A DNA stretch of 64,000 nt. Source: Zarea fungicola (Eukaryota > Ascomycota > Sordariomycetes > Hypocreales > Cordycipitaceae). Below, piece by piece: positions 35,019 through 46,282 of the stretch; position 1 is the stretch's first letter; every line of letters begins with the position of its first letter. The position numbers and the translations under genes were made by a program. Location of the stretch: positions 124,001-188,000 of the forward strand of contig FWCC01000268.1 of NCBI GenBank assembly GCA_900169235.1, read 5' to 3'. The notes under the pieces are model-generated. The model saw nothing but the letters and a program-made list of their open reading frames with translations, had not been told where the DNA came from and did no database searches.

Positions 35019-37022
35019 TCACGTGGAAAACCGCTGGAGTAGCAACAATGTCTCTCGTCGTTCCAGCAATGACAAGTACGCATCTGTAATTGTTTGATCA
35101 GAATACAAGAAAAACGAACGAGAGGCGAAAACAAGGAGGCAGAGAATTGAAAATAAGGAACAAGGGCAATAGAAAGGACACAGAAGAACTTACCAGCTAC
35201 AAGCCATCTCCTCCGAAACATTTTCAAACACTTCTTGAGCACATCAAAGTTCTCTACAGCATCGCTGTCTGGCCTTGCAATGGCTTCCTCGAGATAAATG
35301 GAGGCCGCTTTGTAGTTCACAAACAAAACAAACGGTGATATCTTGTCGCCAATTGTATCATAGACTTCGGATATCGTGTTGGCCATTCTTATTGTGGCTT
35401 GCAGTCCAAAGGAACTCTCTGGGGAGAAGGTCGGCTCGGAAGCGAAAGGATGTATTCGCACGCCCTCATGCTGAAATGATGTGGGGTAGTCCAGAAGTAA
35501 AATGGCACTAGATTTCTTAGCATCTGCCAAAATTATACACCACCGTGTTGTAAATACCTGTAGGTTGTCGCCAGCTGGGTGCAGAGCTCAAGTCTGCGTT
35601 GGTCAGCCTCCAGGCGAGAAACGTGAACCAAGGCAAAGAGAGTGCGCCGGAGCTGCGCTGAATCGGTGGCGCCTGCGGCGACGTCCCGAAGTACAAGACT
35701 TAACAAATGCGCGGTTTGGCAAAGACGAGCAAAGCGCCCGAGCTCTAGATTGGCAGATTGCAGCGTATACGCAGTTTCGATTCCAACTTCCTAAAGAAAG
35801 CATCGGCGTCAGCATCCCTGCACCCGCGTGGCTCAAAAGTTGTTGGTGGTTGGTGCATACTCCACGGTCCCATTTTCTATCATCAATCGGTATGTAGCTC
35901 GTTGACTCGGGGTCCGCTGTCACAAGATGACGCTTGGGGTTGGACAGGTTCATGAACCTTGGTGGGACAGATACGTTAGTTCTGCAGTCAAGGGCGCAAA
36001 GTGCAACTCAATGCCCCGGAAGCAACGCGGTTTAAAAATAAACCTAGAAAATAAAACTCTTCTTAATTGTCTTACCTATCCAGTGCAACAATGGCCCACC
36101 ATGTACGGCGGCATTCTTCTAGATCCAGGCCCTGGATCTTCGGCTCAACATTCGCGCTGATAGAGCTATCAACGCCCAATGCAGTCGCATACCTGGCGCA
36201 ATGCGCAATTGACATGAACGCGGCTGGGTAGATGCCATGGCCCATTTCGTAGCAAGTAATCAATATGCCGGCTTGCAGGACCATAAGCGACATTATGCCT
36301 GTGCTCTCTACCGATTGCCGGAACCACTTTGTCATCTCATAGAGCTCCGTTCGCGGGACTACCACGATATCACTAGACAGCTGCATCGCCAGCAGCAGCA
36401 GATGTAGCTCTGCGCGATTATGAGTGAGTCGCTTGAGTAGAAGCTTTGAGAACTGCATTTTGGAGATGATTGGCATCCATATGTGGATGGATGAGTAGAA
36501 CTTTTGCGCAGTAATCTGAATGTCGGCAATGCCCCCCACAGCGGCGGCAATCTCGTCGGTCAATACAGAATCAATTTGCAGTGTAGGAAGCTGAAGTTGT
36601 GCATGATGAAATACTTCAGGGTCGAGAAAATGCTCCGCAACAACATACTGCTGTTGCTGCTGCTGGGGCACATGGAAGTCGATGGCGGCATCCCTGCTCA
36701 ATGTACTGGCCTGGGATGGGCTCGGTGTATTGAGGAACGGCTGCGGCTCCTGGGGCGAGGTGGAGAGGTCTGTCTTCTTAGGACGGACTTCCCTGCGTTT
36801 ACGTCTCTTGGGATAAACACAAGCGACGTTTTTTCTAGATAAAAAAAAATTATCAGCTCTTGCGATCAATAGCTTCACACAACCCGGCTTCCCGTCGCCA
36901 GTGACATACTGCAAACAAAGCGTGCATTCTGGAGCGATGCGGTCGCATTTCCGTTTTGCTTCGCGACAGCCAAGACATGCATAATGCGCGACGGTCTTTG
37001 GATTCAACTCTTGATTTGCCAT
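35019..37022 (-). CDS. Zn2Cys6 fungal transcription factor with middle homology region
   Basis: Six exons fit together in frame: 37022-36910, 36834-36076, 35957-35861, 35790-35558, 35507-35194 and 35083-35019. Introns are 75, 118, 70, 50 and 110 nt and the product has 526 residues. The zinc cluster uses Cys 16, 19, 26, 33, 36 and 43 and is split by the first intron after 'CTLCLQ', a common position. It is followed by the basic stretch 'YPKRRKRREVRPKK'. Then come a Pro/Ser/Gln-rich linker and the fungal_trans middle homology region with 'QKFYSSIHIWMPIISK', 'CARYATALG' and 'DLEECRRTWWAIVALDR'. It is a nuclear DNA-binding regulator. It lies 878 bp from the divergently transcribed reductase at 37901, which it could control, but this is inference. 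The 50-nt fourth intron is the least certain. Confidence 0.88.
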
Positions 37023-37900
37023 CCTGATGAATAATGTGCTTTCATGAAAAGCACATACACGGACAAACGAGCGTCCCATGGGCGGCATTTGGCGGTATTT
37101 AGATGGGAGACTCTGGTGGCGGAGAATTGCGCGACTTTGTGGGTCAGATTTTTCAGCACTACGGAAGTTTGCGGTCTTTTGCGGTCATTCGCTAGGTGGC
37201 CCGGCGGCCCCGACACTAGCCAATTACCGCCAACCGTTGGTCGCCCGGCCCCACTAATTGCCTCGGTACGCATTCTCATCAACTCCGCATTTACAATTGA
37301 TCGCAAGGTTATTCGCCAGCATGATCAGGCCACACTCCATACAATAACCTCTTTCATTTCCCCATTCTTAATAAGCATTGTGGCTGTTGCTCATGATAAG
37401 TTAAGTTTACTGTATTCGCTGCCGATCGTGGCGTTTCCTATTCTGGATAGCCTACTCTGGAAGGTGGCGCTGGTCGGTCACAGCCGGTCCTCAAGTCTTT
37501 CAAGTAGCTGATCCAAAATTCTTGCGTCTATCTTCCAGCAATTGATTTTTAATACCCCTGTATGTAAACTGGCTAGTTTTATGTAATAACCACTTATCGT
37601 TATGTTTCTGAGTGGCGCATGGTGAAAGCCCAACGGACTTTGGCGTCAGAAGTTGACGGAAGTTTCTTGCTTCCACCTACCAGCGTTTGATTTTTAATAT
37701 TTTGATGTGTAACTATCGTAATTTATAATATGAAAATGGTTTGACTTTGAAATGATCTTCATTTGAAGCGCGGTGGAGACTTCGCGATTTATAAGAGTGC
37801 CTCACCTCATCCTTGATCAGCCCATCTCGATTATCCATACTTGTACATTATTTTCGCCCCAATCACCACTACCTAACACCATACAAGATCAGATTTCAAG
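37023..37900. promoter_or_regulatory. Divergent intergenic region between the Zn2Cys6 gene and the SDR gene
   Basis: The region separates two divergent starts, so it should hold both promoters. A TATAA sequence at 37790-37794 lies 107 bp before the reductase ATG and is followed by a C/A-rich leader ('CAATCACCACTACCTAACACC'-like), which suits a core promoter for that gene. An imperfect direct repeat, CAGCAATTGATTTTTAATA at 37536 and CAGCGTTTGATTTTTAATA at 37681, could be a duplicated regulatory block or decayed repeat. Confidence 0.55.
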
Positions 37901-39030
37901 ATGGCTAAGGAAACTCTTCTTGTAAGTTTGCACCTTTGCTCAAGTGTCCTATCCCATGTGCATATGCCATTAACAACATGTAGATCACCGGCGCCACCGG
38001 CATGATAGGTTTCAAAACATTGATCCTTTTGCTTCAGCAAGACAAGTACAACATTCGCGTCGCTGTGCGATCTCAGGCTAGCTTCGACAAGCTTCTTACT
38101 CCCAAGATTATTTTACCATTTACATCGCAACTCGAACCTGTTATTGTCCCCGACATCACCGTGCCAGGCGCGTATGACGATGCGGTCAAGGGAGCAACTT
38201 ATGTCGTCCACGTTGCCTCCCCCCTGCCCACAGCATCCGTTTCCGATCATGAAGAGGATTTGATTAAGCCCGCTATTCAAGGTACTATTGGAATTTTGGA
38301 GTCGGCCTACAAGACCATAGGCGTCAAGAAAATTGTAATCACCGCCTCCCTTGCTTCTATTGCCGATTCGGATTTTATAGCCAGTGGCGCTATCGTGACT
38401 GGTAAGTTTCACAATTTCAAGTCGTCACCTCTCTATTTCTAACAAAGTATAGAGCAAGTTCGCTCCGTCAACACAACCCGGCCCTTCGCGAGCGCAGCTG
38501 TGGCGTATGGTGCGTCCAAGGCTCTCTCGTTCCAGGCAGCCGATGAGTTCATTGCCGACAAGAAACCAGCCTTCATCGTTGTGAAGCTGCTTCCGACATT
38601 CGTTATTGGCCGAGACGAAACCGTTACTTCGGCTGCAGAAATTGCCAAAGGCACGAATGGCGTGCTCATGGGTCCCGTCCTAGGACATCCCGCCCCGTAT
38701 CTTAGGACAGGAGCCAGCGTGCACCTGGATGACGTTGCCGAACTGCACGTCTTGGCACTTGACCCTTCCATCAATCAAAATGAAGATTTCTTGGTCTCAA
38801 ACCCCGTCTCCTTTCAGTGGGCTGACTCCTTCGACATCGTCAAGCGCAGATATCCTAAGCAGTATGCTGCTGGACTGTTCAAGTTTGACTCCATCCCACG
38901 ACCAGAATCCAGAATCGCCAAACTTGACACGTCCAAAGCCACCAAGACGTTCGGAATTGAGTTCAAGTCCTTCGAGGAGCAGGTTACCTCGGTTGTTGAC
39001 CACTTTCTGGAGCTCGCTGGAGCAAACTAG
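37901..39030 (+). CDS. NAD(P)-dependent extended SDR (ketoreductase / Gre2-like)
   Basis: Three exons, 37901-37921, 37984-38401 and 38453-39030, with introns of 62 and 51 nt, give 338 residues. The very short first exon encodes only seven residues and is needed to supply the ATG. The nucleotide-binding loop is TGATGMIG (residues 9-16), the catalytic tyrosine and lysine are in YGASK (165-169), and 'VHVASPLP' and 'VHLDDVAELHVLAL' are usual in the dihydroflavonol-reductase-like group. The enzyme should reduce or oxidise a carbonyl/hydroxyl group with NAD(P); the substrate is unknown. The stop faces that of the lyase-like gene 294 bp away, and a Zn2Cys6 regulator is divergent on the other side. 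Confidence 0.92.
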
Positions 39031-39324
39031 CGACGATGCGTTGCAAAGAGCCAGTCATTAATTTACATAATCCATAACCAACATATATCAATAGACATAA
39101 AACGCACTGCAACTTCAAAATGGCACAGAAACGTCCAGTTCGTCAATACATCTTTTTCATCTCCTTTAACCGCGTAACTTTATGTTTAATGAACTCATTG
39201 TGATTACAAGATTAAATCTGACCAAATACATCCGTCAAGCCAATAAAATGGATGTGTGCAGTTACAAGGTCTAACCCAAATGGCTCCCCAATGTCCGCTG
39301 TGTTGGAAAACCAAGAACTATTCT

Positions 39325-40833
39325 TCAATTCTCACTTTTCAGAATATCCTCAATAGCCTCTTCAAGCAACTCCCCTGCTCTTAAATGCTTTCCTCGGCAA
39401 TCCTTGATCCAGCCCTGGTTATCAAACACCATGTCCTCCGCCACAGTGATTAGGTTGTCGATCTCTCCCGGTCCAACGCTGCCTGCACTAATGCGAGTCT
39501 TGACAAAGCTCTCAGGGTCAAGAGCCTGGTACAGGTCCTCTGGGCTCATATCAATTTCATAGCCCAGAGAGATGAGGCTCGCCTCCCGCAGCTTTTCCGG
39601 ACAGACCTCAGATTTGCTGATACCCGCCTCGCGACACATGCGCACCAAGCGGGCAACGATGCCGTGGGCCTGGCGGATGGAGAGACCTCGGGTTTGCATC
39701 AGACTGTCTGCCAAGTTGCTTGTAGTTGACCAGCTTTCGTCCAGCACTTGTTTAATACGAGCTTCATTGAGTTGGACTTCGGAAGCTACAAGACCAGCCA
39801 GAACTAGCATGTCTGATGTAGTCTCGAGGGCCTGGTCAAGTTGGGAAGGTATCCCATGAACTCTGTGATCACCCGTGCCGGCACCACGAAAGGTCGCCAG
39901 TGTAGAGCTGAGCCAACAAACACTGGGCCCTGCCGCCAACTTGATGGTCTCCAGCGTCACAGGGTTGCGCTTCTGCGGGAAGATGCTGCTGGTGCCGCAA
40001 AATGTGTCTGGCAGCTGCACAAATCCAAACTCGTTACTCGACCACAAGTGCAGGTCAGTGGCGAAGTCGTTCAGATGGTACATGACGAATGACAACGCAG
40101 CCACAATGTCAGCCGCAAAGTCGGCGTCCTTACCGAGGAGAGAGTGCTTTACGCTACTGTCAAAACCAAGCAACTGCGTCGTCCTCTCGCGATCAATTCG
40201 CAGGCCGGTACCGCTTCGGCCCACGGTGCCAAGAGGATTTCGGTTGACACGACTATAGGCTTCCTGGCAGCGCTCAAAATCTTCTTGAAGCTTAGCTGAG
40301 AATGACAGCAGGTAGTGTGCAAAGTTGCCTGGTTGAGCCTGCTGCATGTGGGTGTGGTAGGGGATGATGCGGGAGGAGTGGTGATGAGCCGCGGTGATTA
40401 GATGCTCCTGGAACTCGCAGATACGCCCCATGACATGGAGTAGGATATTTCTGTAGTACATGCGGCCAACGGTGGCACGCTGGTCAATACGGCTACGCGC
40501 TGTGTGAAGAGCGCCAGCGACACGGTCGCCGAGCTTTTGACCAAGAGCAGACTCGACCTGATACAAGAGACTTTCCTTATAGGGGTCGATACGCAAACGG
40601 CTATACCCTTGGGCCCGAATATCTTGTAGAGCAGGTAGTAGTTGCTTCCCAGCAACTTTCTCCACTGTATTTTGCTCGACCAACATGACCACGTGGGCCA
40701 AGTCTATCCAACAGAAATCATCAAACTGTTTGCACTCCGACTTTTGAGAAGGCCAAGAGTGATAAGTTTGAAAAGGTGTTGCCATGCTGTTGATGGCCGC
40801 TTTTGAGCCTGGAATTGCAATATGGCAGGGCAT
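39325..40833 (-). CDS. Argininosuccinate lyase-like enzyme (ASL/fumarase superfamily)
   Basis: A single exon of 502 residues from the ATG at 40833. The fold family is shown by three conserved regions. The first is 'MYYRNILLHVMG' near residue 120. The second is 'YHTHMQQAQPGNFAHYLLS' with the catalytic-type His at residue 162. The third is the flexible signature loop GTSSIFPQKRNP at 280-291, which keeps the catalytic Ser and the Lys-x-Asn. 'GTVGRSGTGLRIDRE' and 'LNDFATDLHLWSSNEFGF' correspond to argininosuccinate lyase blocks. Enzymes of this family cleave C-N or C-O bonds and release fumarate. The signature is altered from the usual GSSxMPQKKNP, so this may be a paralogue with another substrate rather than the arginine-pathway enzyme. 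An in-frame ATG at residue 17 is an alternative start. Confidence 0.85.
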   Translation of the reverse strand: MPCHIAIPGSKAAINSMATPFQTYHSWPSQKSECKQFDDFCWIDLAHVVMLVEQNTVEKVAGKQLLPALQDIRAQGYSRLRIDPYKESLLYQVESALGQKLGDRVAGALHTARSRIDQRATVGRMYYRNILLHVMGRICEFQEHLITAAHHHSSRIIPYHTHMQQAQPGNFAHYLLSFSAKLQEDFERCQEAYSRVNRNPLGTVGRSGTGLRIDRERTTQLLGFDSSVKHSLLGKDADFAADIVAALSFVMYHLNDFATDLHLWSSNEFGFVQLPDTFCGTSSIFPQKRNPVTLETIKLAAGPSVCWLSSTLATFRGAGTGDHRVHGIPSQLDQALETTSDMLVLAGLVASEVQLNEARIKQVLDESWSTTSNLADSLMQTRGLSIRQAHGIVARLVRMCREAGISKSEVCPEKLREASLISLGYEIDMSPEDLYQALDPESFVKTRISAGSVGPGEIDNLITVAEDMVFDNQGWIKDCRGKHLRAGELLEEAIEDILKSEN

Positions 40834-43800
40834 TGTAGGCTTGTGTTGTGTCGTCTCGCGAAGCGCTCTTCTTCCACAAAGGGTTAGGGTTCGTTTGGCG
40901 TAATAACAGACTATGGGTAAGGTAGAGATAGAGGAGTTGAAATACTTGTAGAATAAGGTTCAGCTGAAAGAAATAAGCTGAATGATAAGGTTCAGGCCTG
41001 TCCAAATCTTCGGGAAGCGCACGTCCTTTTAACCTGATACGTCTCCTTGCTGGTCACTGAATCAACACTGGCTAAGCGTCTGCTCGTCAGGGACAGGATT
41101 GCACAACCTGTCAGTTTACGTAGAGCATTCTCGTTGGTCCCATCAAATACTTCCGGTGTACCTTTCCACGCTCGTATGTCAGAAATACTTTGTCTCTCTT
41201 GTCGACTAAGACCAGTCCCCTGCGAGACGCACGACGACCTAGGCACATGGACGATGGCATCCTGAGCAATGACACTGGCCCACAACGGTCCACTACTACT
41301 AGAAAATCCTTAAATTTCTGAGAAAGGTGAGATTATTACCAGTATCGGTCCCGCCTGTCTTTGGCCAAAACGAAATGTTTCATACGAGCACGTGGATGAC
41401 GTCGTGACCGTGGTGACGCAATGTTGGAGCCGAGCGCAGGGGCAGTTAGGATGCAGTTACCAAGTTGTCAAATTTTCAATTTCCTTCGCGGTTTGCATTC
41501 TCCAATGTTGTGAATATAATCCAATCTAAGTCAAAATCCCTAAGCATTGGTTTCAATACCTTTGCAGTCTCCTGTCGATCCTTGCCTCGCAAGGCCATCC
41601 ATACCCTTGGCAGGTCGCGTGCTAGTTTGGAACTAGATCGGGCGACCCGCAAGCCACATCGAAAGTTGCGAAGTCCGTGTGCAGATCGCTCCCTCGGCGG
41701 GCAAAAACATACCCTCACAAGGTATTGCGTCCCGTAAGTTTGCAGGAGTAAAGCAGAGACACAATTGCATTAATGGGCCAGTGTAAATCACGAAGACATG
41801 GTTTTTGGTAGGCGTGCATTCGGAAGCCCAGCTAAGAACTAGATAGAAATCATGTAGATTGCACCAGATTCACTGTCGCTCCGGAAATTAAAACAAAAAT
41901 GAGTTAAAGCTTTCATATCCGAGTCATACCACGACTTTGCACACCCGGCCCTAGCAAAGAGCGCCAGGGTTTTCAACAGTCGAAATGTCCAAATCCATTC
42001 CGTTCATTCCCTAAAACCTGTTCACAAACCTGTGCAACTGAAGGTGCATAAATATTAAACGTATTGGATGGTTCTTATTTCTCTTGGCAAGGACCTAACA
42101 ACAAATAGGGATTATTAGCGGTGGCACAGACCCTCGCTGGGCTCCGTAACCCAGTCACTGGTTGACTGGGTATGCCGTGGCGCCGATCGCGTCGATCTGT
42201 TGGCACCGAAAATAGCCAGAGCAATCATTACGAAAAGTGGGATCGCAGCCAGAGATGATGTGGCTCTCCCATGCCTCTCCAAAAGCTGCCTAGTACAAGA
42301 GATATGGTTCCTTACTTCTGAGAATTCCTTGCATCTTGAATCCGATCAGTCGGGTCTGAAATCATCGCATTTTCTAGATGTAGGCAGGAAGGGCCCTTCA
42401 TTTGGCGTTGTGATGAAAAATGGCATTGCGACCACTCAAGGAGAGCAAACCGCTCAGAGACAAGCAATGACTATCCGCATTTTGGAGCGCATCTCCCGCT
42501 CTCCCGGAAATAAAGCACAGTCTTATTTTCACATTACTTTCTTGCTTATCGTTGCATGATATCAAACTTGAAGGGCCTTGTTGCAGACACCAATGTGACC
42601 TTCCTCTTGCGGTGGTGCAGGTTTCGAGTGCCGGCCGAGCTTTCGAGCCCCAGATGACTACATTGTGAACAATGTTGCAAATAAGCTCAGGCCACTGCCA
42701 CTACCCACCGCAACCCGATATTCTCCGTCAACGCCTCTCCGCAGGCATAGTTCTTGGCAACTACAAGTTCATTCCAACAGGGCTTACAAAACAAATAGGA
42801 ATTGCGGTGTGGATTGAGCTTATCAGCTGTCAACCCGCCCCTGTCTCACATTACCACTGCATCAAATTCGCCTTGGAGATTGTTTGATGGAGCCCGCCAG
42901 TAGCTACTTGGTGGCGCTCCTTTTACTCGGCAAATGAACCGGATTCCACTAGACGGCTTTGCAAAGTGACTATTCTAAAAACATCTAATGTACTTGCCGA
43001 TCAATTTATTTTATATGGTACCGTTTCACAGAGTAATTATTACGTAGGCATAGGTTGCTTGATAGGTACTTGTCTCAGTCCATGGGACAACTTGGAAGCC
43101 CTGAAACCTCGGCCACGGTAGCGCACGCTTATTCCCATCGACCAATGAGCTGGGGTATGGCATTTAAATTATCATACTCCCAAGACGAGCAACAAAAAAA
43201 GATATGTAATGTGAAGGTTTCGCGGAAATGTTCCGTGAACGTTCTCAAGGTGGTGAGAGGTCCATTTGATCCTGTCAGAGTCGGCACTAAATGCCCTAGT
43301 TATCAAACAGAATGATTATGGAACATTCCACTTAATTTCCTGTCAACTACAGGAAATGTGTGAGATGCCATTTGAGGCGCTGCCGAAATGCAAAACACAC
43401 TGAGTTGCTCGGGGGGACTCCCTCCGCAAGAAGTAAGTGAGAGTGCCCGCATAGTTCTCAAGCTGGATACCCAAACCTCCATAGGCGGAAGACCCCCTCT
43501 TGCTTCGTCACATTTGATTTTAAACGCAGGGCACAACATTCAGATCCAGAAAAACCCTACTTGCACAAAAGTTCCATCGCATCGAACACCACAAAAAATT
43601 CTTCCCTGCATATTCAATAGCGAACACGTAATCAGTGGCATGTAGCGTCAAGGCACAGACAGCTTGATCAACCGCTTAACCAGGGACGAATAACAGTTCT
43701 CTCAACAATATCTCTCTGTTTCAAGGTCAAATTACTGAAACCTGGAATATTTTGGTATGTCTATGTGATCATTCCTATATAGATTTCGTGTTCACTTTGT

Positions 43801-44473
43801 CACATTTGGTGCAATCAGTGATGATACGCGTGTCGAAGGAAAACGAAGTGACGATCCTCTGACCCTTGTAGGACTACTTACAGTCTGGTTTTCATTTCCA
43901 TCAACTCATCAAGATGTTAAGCCTCTAGTTTTATTTCACACGGCAGGTCCAAAACTGCGATTCAAATGTAAGGGAAAGGTTTGCGGATCTCGCTCGTGCC
44001 TCGCTCGTCGATCACTTGCAGCTTTGGGTCACTATGAGGTGTGAAATCATTGAACCTCTTGGCGAAATACGACCATGAGACTGAGCAGCAGCATTTTGAC
44101 AGGGATACTAAATGAGTTGTATTAGTGATCTTCACCGTGGATGTCTCAGTACACGAGTTTACCAGCTACGCGCTTGCTACATTATCGTTGACACCCGTGG
44201 GGCAAGAAAATATCGAATGCAAAGCCAGGGAATGCACATGCCGTCATTACTCACTTACTTTGAGGTCGCACTTGTTGAGTAAGAAACGTTTGCAATGTAT
44301 AGTGGTGAACTTTCCATCTTAAAGGAAACGTCAAGTCGTCCAATAAAGGGTCATACCTTGGCGGAGGATATATACTCTCTACTGACGGGAGACATTTGTA
44401 TCGACCTTCTCACATCACCATCACGCTCTTTTTACTTCCCCACTTGTCTTTTTTATATTCATCTTGGATTAAA
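40834..44473. other. Intergenic, no gene recognised
   Basis: 3.6 kb upstream of both the lyase-like gene (minus) and the membrane-protein gene (plus). Open frames at 40992-41285, 41465-41737 and 42200-42559 were looked at; they overlap on both strands, lack domains and have no splice partners. The segment is stop-dense and moderately AT-rich. It may hold the two promoters and decayed sequence. Confidence 0.55.
44369..44374 (+). promoter_or_regulatory. TATA box candidate of the multi-pass membrane protein gene
   Basis: TATATA sits 105 bp before the ATG at 44474. It is followed by a pyrimidine-rich stretch with many CT and TTTT blocks, as often seen around fungal transcription starts. Confidence 0.45.
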
Positions 44474-46282
44474 ATGCTCAGAGATGTTGGCCATGGGGCT
44501 CTATCAGCCGTCAACTTTGTCTGGCGCTGGTCCGTCCCCTACAACAGTCGCAATCGCCCTGAAGACGACCTCTACGCCGCCGTATGGAGAATAGGGCTTG
44601 ACGATTCCAGTATCCTGGACATTATCCAAGCTTCATTCAGTGACATACCGCGTGATCAACTACCTATAGAGGAAGAAGCCATCCGGCGCCTTGTCCGGGA
44701 GCGCTACCCACCCGGTGGCGACAGTCCATCCTCATGCGCCTCTTCTACCTGCCAGGATGACAGTGACACTGCAAGCACTCATGCATCAAGCACTACAAAC
44801 GTGGACAAGAAAGGTATCATCAGCATCGAAGCCCAAAAGCAGCTCCTTCTCGACTCTGCCGAGGAAACATGGCCGCACCTCCCGAATCCTCTCCGTTCCC
44901 TTCTTGCCAGCCTCAACGCCAGGCACATTGAAACGAAGCTCACATCCCTTCTCGCCTCGCCTTTCCACACCTCCTCCGGCCACAGTGCGCTCCAGCGCGC
45001 CTCGGCCGGCATCCACCGTACACTCAGCATGTGGCGGTACGGCTTTCAAGTCGCCGTCCCGCGCGTCGAGCGCTGCCTCACCAATATCTTCATCGCCTTC
45101 CTCGTCTTCAGCGCCATCTACCCGGACGTGGCCGCCGGTGTCCTCGGCGAGCGCTCGTACAACCAGCGGTCCATCGGCGGGCGCATCGTCACGCTCTGCC
45201 AGCTGTGGTTCCTGTGGCGGTACCCGTACCACTCACTCTGGCTCCTCTTCAACTGGAGCCTCGAGCGGCTGCTCGGTGCCTTTGTCGGCAGCACCGTGTA
45301 TGCCCTCGCGGCCGTGGTGCCCGTCATCCACGCCGCCTACAGCACATCGTGGTTCCGAATCATGATGCTCGCGGTTTCCATGTCGTGGCAGATTGGCGTG
45401 CAGTTCTCGCCCGCGCTGCGCGACTACGTCATGCGTCTGGTGACGAGGCGGCAAATGGTCGCGATGCGGCGCCGTCGACTTGAAGCGGAAGAAGAGCCCA
45501 TGGACTGGGACGAAGCGGATCGCATCATCAATGCGGAGCTCGTTACAGTCAAGACTTTTGCCACCACACAGCAGAAGCAGCAGCAGTGCAGGGGCAGCAA
45601 CAAATTAGTAGTCTCAGCGCCCGCAGAGGACGTTCCCCTTCGTGTCCGTGTGGAGCGCTACCTCCAGTATACAGCCTGCTGGAAGCTCGGGCGCCCGGCC
45701 GACCAGCTCGTCGGTCTCTTCAAGGATGACCTGGAGTCCATCATCAATATCTACAAAGACTACCAGTCCACCAGCTCCGGCCGCTACGCTGCCGCCGCCG
45801 ACGACGGCCATGTCGAGCCGCGCACGCCCAAGTTTCTCCTCGTCTTTTTCGATATGGCCATCTTTGCGTACGTATGCTACTCCTTTTACCCGCAGCCTTT
45901 CACGTTCAACACCGTCGTCGCGTATGGCACCGTCGTGTGCATCAAGCAGTCCATAATCGCGTGCAAGCGCTACCAGACACCCAAGAGCGCGCGCAGGCTC
46001 TTTACCAACATGGTCTCCATCAACATAATTGGCGTGTTCCTCGTCTCGACGCCCGTGACGGTGGACAGGAACGTGTTGAAGAGCGACGTCAACTTTATTT
46101 TGCTGACGCTGGCCATGGTCTTTGCGACGTTGTTTCTAGCGGAGACAATTGCGCCGTTGCTGCTGGCGCTGGTGGAGGGCCTGGTATCAGCGTGCGATTG
46201 GGTGCAAAGCAAGGTGCACACGAAGAAGAAAACCCACGATGTTGACAATGTGGGTAGAGGGGAAGTCAAGTGTATTGAGTGA
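44474..46282 (+). CDS. Unrecognised multi-pass membrane protein
   Basis: An intronless frame of 602 residues. The ATG at 44474 (context AAAATGC) is preferred to upstream in-frame codons, which lie in a CT-rich leader. The first ~180 residues are soluble with a Ser/Thr/Asp-rich disordered patch. Hydrophobic segments follow: 'CLTNIFIAFLVFSAIY', 'IVTLCQLWFLWRYPYHSLWL', 'LLGAFVGSTVYALAAVVPVI' and 'WFRIMMLAVSMSWQIGV'. A cytosolic-type loop of about 150 residues is rich in Arg and Glu. Last come 'FLLVFFDMAIFAYVCYSFYP', 'NMVSINIIGVFLVSTPVTV' and 'ILLTLAMVFATLFLAETIAP', then a basic tail with 'KKKTHDVDN'. I count seven or eight membrane spans. The coding region is much richer in GC than its flanks. 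No family was recognised; a fungal-specific membrane protein is the best description. Confidence 0.82.
   Translation: MLRDVGHGALSAVNFVWRWSVPYNSRNRPEDDLYAAVWRIGLDDSSILDIIQASFSDIPRDQLPIEEEAIRRLVRERYPPGGDSPSSCASSTCQDDSDTASTHASSTTNVDKKGIISIEAQKQLLLDSAEETWPHLPNPLRSLLASLNARHIETKLTSLLASPFHTSSGHSALQRASAGIHRTLSMWRYGFQVAVPRVERCLTNIFIAFLVFSAIYPDVAAGVLGERSYNQRSIGGRIVTLCQLWFLWRYPYHSLWLLFNWSLERLLGAFVGSTVYALAAVVPVIHAAYSTSWFRIMMLAVSMSWQIGVQFSPALRDYVMRLVTRRQMVAMRRRRLEAEEEPMDWDEADRIINAELVTVKTFATTQQKQQQCRGSNKLVVSAPAEDVPLRVRVERYLQYTACWKLGRPADQLVGLFKDDLESIINIYKDYQSTSSGRYAAAADDGHVEPRTPKFLLVFFDMAIFAYVCYSFYPQPFTFNTVVAYGTVVCIKQSIIACKRYQTPKSARRLFTNMVSINIIGVFLVSTPVTVDRNVLKSDVNFILLTLAMVFATLFLAETIAPLLLALVEGLVSACDWVQSKVHTKKKTHDVDNVGRGEVKCIE

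Noticed and set aside
41465..41737. 90-codon open frame with an 80-codon frame opposite
   Set aside because: Mutually overlapping, no domain and no nearby exons with compatible splice sites.
42200..42559. 119-codon open frame on the plus strand
   Set aside because: No recognisable domain, no supporting exons and low coding character in a stop-dense region.
44691..45483. Long alternative frames within the multi-pass membrane protein gene
   Set aside because: Shadow frames caused by high GC at third positions; the main frame has membrane helices and runs the full length.
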